Below, piece by piece: positions 12,451-22,277 of a DNA stretch of 64,000 bases. The stretch lies in the NCBI GenBank assembly GCA_019802505.1, contig JAFMOC010000051.1, positions 123,501 to 187,500 on the forward strand, written 5' to 3'. Both the position numbers and the translations under genes were made by a program. The stretch comes from Corydoras sp. C115. Its lineage: Eukaryota > Chordata > Actinopteri > Siluriformes > Callichthyidae. The notes beneath the pieces are model-generated. The model was not told where the DNA came from, ran no database searches, and worked only from the letters and a program-made list of their open reading frames with translations. The stretch's first letter is position 1. Each line of letters opens with the position of its first letter.

Positions 12451-13721
12451 ACAGCCACCGTGTTTCTGTGTAAAACAGATTACAGTTAAGATTTACAGTG
12501 TGAAGTTACTCAGTTAAACCAAAGTAATCACATATTCACATTAACAAATAAGATAGATGGGTTCATAGATAGTTCATAGATAATAACCTGGGATTGAATT
12601 GAGGAGTATAGTAGCTAAATTGTTGGGGTGTTGTGTTATCATTCTGATTCCAAGTCCAGTTGCCATTGTGGCCTCTGAATTACCCTAATTTCTCCCGGGG
12701 TGCTGTATTACCATCAGGTACAGCCAGACACCTGTAAGTCGCTTTGGTTTAAAAACTTCTGAAAAATGTAATGAATCTTTTCAGATTATGACGTTTGATG
12801 AACATGAACGACTGTCACCTTAAAGTACGAATTGGTTTCCTTCATTTTCTGCTCAGTTTGGGGACCTCACCAAAGCAACAGAACAGAATGCAACAGCAAC
12901 TTAAAGCCTAAAAAAGCTATTCTTTTTTTTTTAAAAAACACCTGACTCTAAAATCTTCATCACTTTAATCACTACGGCAAGGCACTCTAAAATCCCCACA
13001 GCTTTCATCTGCTCTAGCACTACGAATCAGTTCGTATGGGGATGAGCTTTGCTCCTCTAATCAGCATCACGATGTGGAGAAGTCCACTAAGAGAGGTAGG
13101 TTCTGTACGGAGCGAAGACTGAGAGTTGGGGTGTAAATCAGACCACAGTTCAAACTCTTCAAGAAGTGCTTCTAACTGAGGAAACAAAAGTGCTCGTTCA
13201 TTGGAGAACTCTGTAATAATCCAGTCTGTTCTAACAAAGAATGGCGTGAGGTACAATACTGTGCAAAAGTCAGGAGATTGAGCTTTAGTTACCGAAACGT
13301 TTAATACAAAGACGTCTTTTAGTTCTTAGAAAACATAACACAAGTACCATAAATGATGTCGAAACAACTTAGCACCTATTCTGAAATTATACTGGAGTAC
13401 GTGTTCCATTTCATATAACACATATAATGACGCAAGTGTTCATGTCTTAACTGTGTCTCAGCTCAGTTTGCGCGCTCAATGAGAACTAAAGGCCATGAGT
13501 GAGCAGGGGACGAGTGGAGCAGAGATTTCTCACTGCTGCGGTCTGCATTGTCTTTGTTGCTGGTTAAAGGCACTGAGGGGGAAAAAAAAAAAAACGGGAA
13601 ATGAGAACTGGTGCAGTTTCTCTCAGCAGAGTCAAAGTGTGTGACAGAGGAATCAGATGATATTAATGACCCATTCCCCTCACCGCACTGGATTTAGATG
13701 TAACTGTAAAACAAAGGGTGG

Positions 13722-14002
13722 TGGTTAGCACATTCAGCGAAGGGGATTCCAGGTTCAAATCCCAATCTGGGTGGAGTTTCCATGTTCTCCCTGTGTCCAC
13801 GTGGGTTTCCTCTGGGTTCTCCGGTTTCCTCCCACAGTCCAAAAACATGGATTCAAGGTAAATTGCCTTATATAGAATGTGTGTGTGTGTGTGTCTGTCC
13901 TGTCCTGGGTGTATCTGCCCAGCGCAAATGTTCTCCCTGGATGGGTATGGGATGGGAACGCCTCGCAACCCTAGTAGAGGATTCAGCGGAAGATAATGAA
14001 TG
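13722..14002 (+). repeat. V-SINE copy 6, diverged
   Basis: Head from GTTAGCACATTCAGC, clear V-domain (CTCCGGTTTCCTCCCACAGT) and GTAGAGGATTCAGCGG end. More substitutions than most copies in the window, so an older insertion. Confidence 0.85.
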
Positions 14003-15410
14003 ACTAAATGTAAAACAAAGCGACAACGATCTAATCTTTCTTTTAAAGTAAAAGAAGAGATTAAAAGACAAAAGCCAGTTACATTTACATTTAACAGATT
14101 TTAAGAGGGTTGCCATCATGTCACAGTGTCATGTCCTAATGTGAGGCTTCTTAGGATTTTTTTTTCCCATTGATTTCAAAGATGATTCTTTAAATAAGTT
14201 CTAGTATTCGACGGCAGCAGTGGCACACCTTAATCCTCCTACTCATGTGTCTAGTTGTTATTTCAATCTCGGTTTCCCTGAGGGAACCTTCTCATTCGTA
14301 TCTATTCTAATCGTTTGTGGTTTGGCAATGCTGTAGTTAGTGACACCACCTCCAAGAAGGATTTGTATTGTTTGTTTTCAAGACAGCCAGGTCCTTTTGT
14401 GTAAAGTTAGCATGTTCTCCAGTCCAAGGACATGCAAATAATGTGAATAAAATGTCGCCACTTAGCGTTATTGTGTGTAAATGTGCCTGTGTGTCCGGCC
14501 TGCAATAAATTGGAAAACCTGTCCTAGGTGTCCTGACATCGTTTGTGTTTGGATTTGCTGCAGAACCCACCATTACTCCATCTTGGTAAGGGTCTCAAAA
14601 ATGTAATAAATGCTTAATAAATGAGATTAGTGACACCTAGTGGTAGTGTTGCAGATTGTCACTAACTGAATACCAATATGGTGGTCAGGTTGATGAACAG
14701 CAGCAAGCAATGAAACTACTGTGGTGTGGTAAGCTGCATTAGAACATGGTGTCCTACTGGAATGTGACTTGCCACATATAAAAAGGTAATTTTATGCCAA
14801 CGCAAAAGTGGGGTAAATACCAATAACAACAAAATTACGGAAACTGCAGTCAATCCCAATATAGAAACACGACCTGATGTACCATTAATAAATCGAATAT
14901 GAAATGAGGAGGTGAATCCCACAGCCGAAGAGAATAATTTCACATTATTTAAATCCTTAAAAGATGTAACCATTCTGCTATAATTGGGGAGTCACTATAT
15001 GCACCCACTCAAAATTCCTAATACTGGTGTGGAATCTTTCTGCTAACACAAAAACGCATTAATACTGATCTTGGGTATTGAACCAACATCCATGTTTTGC
15101 ACAGTACTGTATTTCCTCACTTTAGTTTGATGCTGACTTCTCATAACTAAATAAATTCAAATGAAACCATGAATCACTACAATCAAATATAAGTAAGTAA
15201 TTACCTACTAATAAAAACGTAACCTACAGTCACTATTCTAACAAAAAAAAAAAAAAAAAAAAAAAAAAACAACGTTTCTCAATCCAGAGCCAAATCCCCA
15301 TCTCTCCAAAAATCCTTCAACCTGTATAAACAAAGTAAGAGCATCAGGTCCAATGAGTACTCTACAGCCCACCCCTGGCGTCAGGGCAGGATGCAATGGT
15401 ATCCGCACCA

Positions 15411-16614
15411 CTACTGGAAGGCCTGGTGGAATCGAGGTAGCGTTGGAGAGAAACCGGGCAGCTGATTTAAATGCCCGGCGTTCTGAGGGTCGTGGAGAGG
15501 CTGAGGCTGAAATGGGGTGAGGGGCCCAGAGAGCTGAGAGGTAGGAGTCGGCGAGCAAGCTGTTGTAGTAGTGGAGTAGCCCATGACAAGGCCTGCTGAA
15601 CTCAAAGGGGCACTGTAGGGTGGCAACCCAAAAGGCAGAAAGCCCAGCAGAGATGAGAGGTCTACGTTTGCAGCAGTGGCTGAGGGCTCGGCAGTGCTAA
15701 AGGCTGAGTTCCTGAGGGTGAAATGGGCACCCTGACTGGCCAGACTGTCGGGAATAAGATCGCTTGGTCGGGATGTGGAGGTTGCCACTGTAGCCTGTGG
15801 TGGCATCGGGCCACACTGCAGCTCATTCAGAAAGTTCTCCATCTCTGCTTTGATGTATGAGGTAGCAGAGGTGGGCTGATAGCGCTGAGCCTCGTGGTAC
15901 TGCTGGGGCTGGGACTTGCTCGGCTCAAAATAGCAGCCCCCCATGGGGCTGGGAAGGGGGCCAGACACAATCGAGTGATGGTGGCTGACTCCTGAGGTAG
16001 AAGCACTCTGCAGGCCTTGAGGGTTAAACACACCCATGGGAAACGCTTCGGTGCCATCCTTGGGGGAACCCGACGTGCACATGCTGGGGCTCGGATCCTC
16101 CTTGACACTGCTGATAGGGGTGGAGGCGAGGGCGTCCAGCTCCTGCGCATGACTTTTCTTGAGATGCCGGGTAAGATGGTCCCGTCGACCGAAACGCTGG
16201 GCACACCGAGGGCACAGGAAGTCTCTTCTCCCGGTGTGCACCACGGCGTGGCGCCTTACGTCCTTGCGCGTGAAGAACCGTCGCCCGCAGCGTTCGCACT
16301 GGTGCTTCCGCTCCCTCACAGCGCCGCCCGGAGGAGGACGCCCGGTGTGTGTGCTCAGATGCTCCAGCAGGCTGGGCATGCTCTGGAAAACCTGTCTGCA
16401 CACTTTGCACGTTAGATCTCCGGTTACCGACGTAGCATGGGTCGCCACGTGGCGTCTCAGACCGAGACGAGTGTTGTAGTGTTTGCCGCACTCTTCACAC
16501 TGCAAGTCGGGTTTGTTTGCGTTGTGGGTCTGCAGGTGACTATTTAGCTGCTCCTTGCCATGATACATCGTCTCATATGAGTGCACGCGTTTCAGTAAAT
16601 GTGCACTCGGACAT
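15411..16614 (-). CDS. plagl2: PLAG-family C2H2 zinc-finger transcription factor (last exon)
   Basis: One long exon behind a strong polypyrimidine acceptor at 16615. Four intact C2H2 fingers are visible: LQCEECGKHYNTRLGLRRH, LTCKVCRQVFQSMPSLLEH, HQCERCGRRFFTRKDVRRH and FLCPRCAQRFGRRDHLTRH. They match PLAG fingers 4-7. The C-terminus NVDLSSLLGFLP, GLVMGYS and final LPRFHQAFQ match PLAGL2 best. PLAG proteins are nuclear activators binding GRGGC-type sites. The sequence before finger 4 (YHGKEQLNSHLQTH) looks like the second half of finger 3, with Tyr and Val where its two cysteines should be. No exon for fingers 1-2 was found. The first in-frame ATG in this exon is at 16568, giving 385 aa. The gene could be plagl2 or the fish paralogue plagx; tpx2 as a neighbour favours plagl2. 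Confidence 0.85.
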
Positions 16615-18180
16615 CTAAAAAAAAAAAGAAAGAAAACAAAGAAATCAGATCAAAAGACCGATGATTAAACTAACAATCATAAAAGTCTCTTTTTTTTTAA
16701 TCCACATTCTCATAACTCAAAAAAATATTTTATTTAAAGCTGCTGTTTGGGAAAAAGAGACAGCGTCAGATGAATTTCAGCAGCTCTGACGTTTACTCTG
16801 ATTCGTTCAGTCACAGTAACTGAATTGCGAAACAGCTTCAGCAACAAGAAAATCCAAACCTCTTGGTTAATATAGTTTAAAAAAAAAAAAAAAACAAACC
16901 CATAGTTGTATAATTATTTATAAAAGATGTGCGCAGTTTTGTACGAACAGTGTATGGGTATTATGTAATAACTACTGTATTACTGATCCCTGAACATGAA
17001 TCAAAACGAACCAATGATTTGGAAATGAATGAACTGGTACAGGAAATGGAACAGACAGCTGCACTGTTTCCTCTTGTGTGGTGCATGTAACTGTGTGCAG
17101 ATTTAATTCTTTCCACTTCCACTCTTGTGATAATTAACATTCAATTAGTTTCAATGAAGTCAATGCTTTTATTATTATTATTATTATTATTCCCAACTCT
17201 GTCCGTAAGGCAGAATCTCTAAACAGTTTTAAGAAACTACTTAAGACGCATCTATTTAACAAATACCTGTTATAAAAAAAAAAAAAATAATAATAATAAT
17301 AAAAAAAAAAAAGGGGGGGGGGCGCAGCTTCGAATAACAATCAGGTTTGATGAATTTACAGTATAGTTGGTTTTCTCCATGGCTTCTGACTTGTGGTGTT
17401 CTCATTTGTAAGTCGCTTTGGATAAAAGCGTCTGCTAAATGACTAAATGTAAATGTTTTATTATAAGCGTTGTAACACGTTTTCGGGATTTAAAAACTAT
17501 TAATGATTACAAACTCTAGCTTTAATTTACTTTTTCACAACACAAACCTACATGTTGGGCTCTTAGAATGTTTCCATAGTGACTCTGAAGTTGAGTAAAT
17601 GATCCCTTAAGTCTAAGTTGTAGCACAAGAGAAAGATATAGACTCCTATTGGACCCGTATTTTTGACAGTAAACAATTAAAACAATACAAAAAAAAATCA
17701 ACCCAATAAAGCTGCAAAATCAGAAACACAAGACTGTAATAAAAAACACAACCATTTTGATCCTCTGAACAACACTGATGTATAAATGTGGGTTTAAATT
17801 AAAGTAATAAAATTAATTTATTACAAAAAACAGATGAGTTTTAAATGAATTCAAGCTGAAAAGAATAAAAGCAGCTGGTGGGACGTGACGTGTCCATAAA
17901 CAACATCATTACAGCTCAGCAAAGATTCCAACTTTACTTAAATTAAGCTCACTATAATAAAACAGCTAAAAACAAACGTTCAAGACGAGGATTTGATTAA
18001 AGAGAATACATAAAAAGGCTTTTTAAAGCAATTTAATACGATAATAACTTTAGATATAACCCTTTAGAATACAATAGAAATATACGAAAAGTCGTCCAGA
18101 TCAAAGTGTTCCCACTGAACATTAGTTACAGACAGGAAATAAAGTAATTAGAATATCTGTAAAAGAATAATATGTATAAA
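16615..18180 (-). other. plagl2-like intron, with a LINE remnant but no exon found
   Basis: AT-rich intron sequence upstream of the zinc-finger exon. I looked on the minus strand for an ATG exon encoding a C-x2-C finger and saw none. It contains poly(A)/poly(T) runs and the LINE remnant at 17192-17456. Confidence 0.5.
17192..17456 (+). mobile_element. Non-LTR retrotransposon 3' remnant
   Basis: The plus strand encodes PNSVRKAESLNSFKKLLKTH followed by LFNKYLL and a stop. This resembles the LP.SVR...SFK..LKTHLF ending of fish non-LTR ORF2 proteins. The 3' tail at 17405-17456 reads GTAAGTCGCTTTGGATAAAA and continues to AAATGACTAAATGTAAATG, the same tail as SINE-B. The LINE clade was not determined. 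Confidence 0.6.
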
Positions 18181-18189
18181 GTTTAATAA

Positions 18190-19490
18190 ATAAGCTGCGG
18201 GTTTGTAGGTTTGTGGGTCGGCATTGAAGCTGTGGGTTTGCGGGTCAGCAGTGAAGCTGTGGGTTTGTGTGTTTGCGGGTCAGCAGTGAGGTTTGTGTGT
18301 TTGTGGGTCAACAGTGAGATTTGCGGGTCAACAGTGAGGTTTGCGGATTTGTGTGTTTGCAGGACGGCAGTGAGGTTTGTGTGTTTGCGGGTCGGCAGTG
18401 AGCTTTGTGGGTTTGCGGGTCGGCAGTGAAGTTTGTGTATTTGTGGGTCGGCAGTGAGCTTTGCGGGTGTGTGTTTGTGTTTTTGCGGGTCGGCAGTGAG
18501 GTTTGTGTGTGTGTGTGTGTTTGCGGGTCGGCAGTGAGGTTTGTGTGTGTGTGTGGTTTGCGGGTCGGCAGTGAGGTTTGTGGCTCAGCAGTGAGGTTTG
18601 TGTGTTTGCGGGTCGGCAGTGAGGTTTGTGTGTTTGCGGGTCGGCAGTGAGGTTTGTGTGTTTGCGGGTTTGTGTGTTTGCGGGTCTGTGTTTGCGGGTC
18701 GGCAGTGAGGTTTGCGGGTTTGTGTGTTTGCGGGTCGGCAGTGAGGTTTGTGTGTTTGCGGGTCGGCAGTGAGGTTTGCGGGTTTGTGTGTTTGCGGGTC
18801 GGCAGTGAGGTTTGCGGGTTTGTGTGTTTGCGGGTCGGCAGTGAGGTTTGCGGGTTTGTGTGTTTGCGGGTCGGCAGTGAGGTTTGCGGGTTTGTGTGTT
18901 TGCGGGTCGGCAGTGAGGTTTGCGGGTTTGTGTGTTTGCGGGTCGGCAGTGAGGTTTGTGTGTTTGCGGGTCGGCAGTGAGGTTTGCGGGTTTGTGTGTT
19001 TGCGGGTCGGCAGTGAGGTTTGCGGGTTTGTGTGTTTGCGGGTCGGCAGTGAGGTTTGCGGGTTTGTGTGTTTGCGGGTCGGCAGTGAGGTTTGCGGGTT
19101 TGTGTGTTTGCGGGTCGGCAGTGAGGTTTGCGGGTTTGTGTGTTTGCGGGTCGGCAGTGAGGTTTGCGGGTCGGCAGTGAGGTTTGCGGGTCGGCAGTGG
19201 GATTTGCGGGTCGGCAGTGAGGTTTGCGGGTCGGCAGTGAGGTTTGCGGGTCAGCAGTGGGATTTGCGGGTCGGCAGTGAGGTTTGCGGGTTGGCAGTGA
19301 GGTTTGCGGGTTTGTGTGTTTGCGGGTCGGCAGTGAGGTTTGCGAGTTTGTGTGTTTGCGGGTCGGCAGTGAGGTTTGCGGGTTTGTGTGTTTGCGGGTC
19401 GGCAGTGAGGTTTGTGTGTTTGCGGGTTTGTGTGTTTGCGGGTCGGCAGTGAGGTTTGCGGGTTTGCGGGTTTGTGTTTGCGGGTCGGCA
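18190..19490. repeat. GC-rich minisatellite, 36 bp unit with 28 and 20 bp variants
   Basis: About 1.3 kb of tandem repeat. On the plus strand the full unit is three 8 bp words (TTTGCGGG, TTTGTGTG, TTTGCGGG) plus a 12 bp word (TCGGCAGTGAGG). Shorter units drop one or two of the 8 bp words. The most regular run is 18740-19160; both ends are degenerate. The G-rich strand is the plus strand. It lies about 0.4 kb inside the proposed first intron of the plagl2-like gene. Long ORFs on both strands come only from the repeat lacking stop codons. Confidence 0.98.
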
Positions 19491-20260
19491 GTGCAGCTGC
19501 AGCCGCAGGTCGAGCTCCATCGTTCCAGCATGCAGCAGCTACAGCTAACTCCCGGCTAACACACTCACACAATGCGCCTGATAAAAGTTCACAAGTGCAC
19601 ACAAATGAGCGCAACGCACGCGCACGACTTCACCTCTACGGAACGGACGCAGGTTCGGTTCCCTGCGCGCGGACGAACCCGCGGACGCGAACTTTTCTTC
19701 TTTTGCGTCGTTAACTCGTTCGTTCGAGCGAAGTCGGAGCCGCAGACAGAAACTTGCCCGCAACTTTTTTTTTTCTTTCTTTCTTTCTCGTAAATCATTA
19801 AAGCGACGCAACAAAAAAAAAAGCAGCGCGTGAAACATCCGCACAGCTGCAACACACCGACACACGCGACCGACGATCGACCGCACGACGCAGTTTGATC
19901 CGCACATCTGCGCTTACCGCAAACTTTAAAGTCCCGCAGCGGCGGCAGAAGCGCAGCGGGGGGAGATCCGATCCGATGCCCCGGCCGAGCGCTCAAAGCC
20001 CCGCGTCCTGCCCCCGCGTCCTGCCCCCGTGTGCGGCCGCCGCGATGCCGCCGCGATCCGCGCCAATTAATCCGCAAATACTTTGCTAAGTGATGCGGGA
20101 CTCGGTGCAGGCCTGCGGCTTTTCCCTCTAAACACAGCGCAGACCCAGCTCCGGAGCGCGTGCATTGTGGGAGCGTGACGTCATGCTGGGGAGGGGGGGG
20201 GGGAGAGAGAAAGGCAGGGCAGGGGGGTAAGGGGGGGGGGGGGTTGATTTCGCCCACCCG
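19490..20260 (-). promoter_or_regulatory. CpG island, probable plagl2-like promoter and non-coding first exon
   Basis: The only strongly CpG-rich block here, with GCGGCCGCCGCG-type sequence near 20035. On the minus strand AAAGTTTGCG is followed by a good donor (gtaagc) with the exon edge at 19918, a plausible first exon that would splice to the acceptor at 16615. In the frame needed downstream a stop precedes the junction, so this exon is probably non-coding. G-runs at 20186-20242 lie just upstream. Confidence 0.55.
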
Positions 20261-20376
20261 CTTTTGCGATCAATTAATCATCAGATCAGAGAATTCGATC
20301 CATTCACCGACTTCACGCTCGTTTCGACTCAGTCTGACCCCATCCGATAATAACAACGGTAATAATAAACTTTATA

Positions 20377-20530
<154 letters not shown>

Positions 20531-20553
20531 GTGATAATGTATTGTAAATTCAT

Positions 20554-20850
20554 CATTATCTCCCGCTTTATCCTCTATTAGGGTCGCGGTGGGGTTCCCC
20601 ATGCCCATCCAGGGGATATGGGCAGATAGACCCAGGACAGGGCGCCAATATCGCTGGGCACACACTATCACTGAAACACACTCTATATGGGGCAATTTAG
20701 AAACTCAATTGACTTGATCCATGTTTTTGGACTGTGGGAGGAAACCGGAGAACCCGGAGAAAACCCACACGGACACGGGGAGAACATGGAAACTCCACCC
20801 AGATGGGGATTCGAACCGAGAATCCCTATGTCGAACGTGATAAGCCGCCG
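20554..20850 (-). repeat. V-SINE copy 7, rearranged
   Basis: Lacks part of the GCCCGAGACGTTCTCCCC block and most of the head, which ends in CTTATCACGTTCGACAT-like sequence. The (TGAA)n tail is absent. Confidence 0.85.
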
Positions 20851-20944
20851 CCATTTATTGTATGTGTAAAAAAATTATGAACATTAAAAAAAAATATAAT
20901 GCTTTATTCAAAGACTCTTGTTACCTACAAATAATTTTCTTTTT

Positions 20945-21300
20945 TCATTCATTCATTCATTCATTATCTCCTGCTTTATCCTCTATTAGGGTCGTGGTGG
21001 GGTTCCCCATGCCCATCCAGGGGAGAACGTCTCGGGCGCTGGGCAGATAGACCCAGGACAGGGCGCCAATCCATCGCTGGGCACACACTCACTCACACAG
21101 ACACACTCTATATGGGGCAATTTTTGAGAATTCAATTGACTTAATCCATGTTTTTGGACTGTGGGAGGAAACCGGAGAACCCGGAGGAAACCCACGCAGA
21201 CACGGGGAGAACATGGAAACTCCACCCAGATGGGGATTCGAACCGGGAATCCCTAGCGCTGAGAGGAGAACGTGCTGACCACTAAGCCACCGTGCCGCCC
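20945..21300 (-). repeat. V-SINE copy 8, full length
   Basis: Complete from (TTCA)n tail to head (ACCGTGCCGCC), close to the local consensus. Flanked by TAATTTTCTTTTTT-like sequence on both sides, an approximate target-site duplication. Confidence 0.95.
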
Positions 21301-21539
21301 TAATTTTCTTTTTTGTACATTTTAATGCAGGTGTGGGGCATAACACTTGGTGGGGGAAAAGGTGGTTCCTTAACCACTGACTGCATGGTCACGACTGTTT
21401 AAAGAACTAAATAATAACTACAATAACTTGCAAAAAATTGTTCCCTGTAAAAAAAAAAATACTTTCACACATCAAAGAAATGTGATGATGGAAAACAGAA
21501 CGAATAACAATGACCATGGAGCAGACGAATCAGAGTCCA

Positions 21540-22277
21540 AACATTTTATTCCGTATTTTATTTAGCTGCCTTATTTTAGAAATACAAAGTAATAAAAAAA
21601 AACACATTTTGGTTTTGATATGTCAACACAGAACCACGTCTCACCAACAATCTATACACAAAACACTGATAACACTGAAACACCATTTCAGCATCAGTAC
21701 AACCTGAACGTGTGCACCGAAGATCCTTAATGAATGTATTACCGATAAAAATAGACAACAGAAATCTAGACATCTGGAGACCGAAAAGGTTGAAAGCACG
21801 TGATCAATAAGTGCATCAGTCATGTCAATCAACATTCCAGACCACACGCAGGTCGGAACTGGACTCCTTGGGGCATTTCTGTTCCATGTTATTGAACTTG
21901 GAGTTCAGGTTTGTGGATGGGAGGGGGATTTGTGCACCAAGTGATTTTAAATTACAGCTCAACTGTTTACTGATTGCTCCCTTAAAGTAAATGCGAGTAA
22001 ACACTTTTATAAAAGCATGTTCATCATGGAATGCAAGCATTAATACATCATTAGTGGGGGGTAGGTTAATTCTGTATATCATTAAAAAAAACATTCATTC
22101 AACATTCTCGTAATAATGTGGGTTAAATTTTTCATATCAGGTTCCATTCACCCAAAATAAACTGCCAGATGATTTTTTTTTTCTGAGAGTACCCATTAGT
22201 GATGGGTTCTGTGTAGATGATAAAACAAAGCGTGGCAGGGAATGAAGATGAAGTTTCCAAAGGGATTTCAGTCTGTA
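21540..22277 (-). other. pan2: Probable pan2 3' UTR
   Basis: Non-coding sequence downstream of the pan2 stop. A minus-strand AATAAA lies near 21546-21551, taken as the likely poly(A) signal. No repeat or other gene was recognised in this stretch. Confidence 0.5.

Larger units (their letters stand above)
11160..15410 (-). other. Probable long 3' UTR of the plagl2-like gene
   Basis: Downstream of the plagl2-like stop at 15411 there is no other gene on this strand. A minus-strand AATAAA lies at about 11168-11173. PLAGL2 transcripts are known for long 3' UTRs, so I assign the whole stretch provisionally. It contains a V-SINE, SINE-B fragments and a poly(A)/poly(T) run near 15241-15268. A 78-codon open stretch at 13020-13256 has no supporting features. 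Confidence 0.45.

Noticed and set aside
13020..13256. 78-codon minus-strand ORF in the plagl2-like 3' UTR
   Set aside because: No start context, family match or neighbouring exon; upstream sequence resembles interspersed repeat.
18190..19490. CRISPR-like regular repeat array
   Set aside because: Units are contiguous without unique spacers and the genome is a vertebrate. It is a minisatellite.
18308..19614. Minus-strand ORFs of 407 and 428 codons (TRKHTNPQTS-type repeats)
   Set aside because: They are translations of the minisatellite in two frames. Unit lengths of 20 and 28 bp are not multiples of three, both strands are open, and there is no conserved flank.
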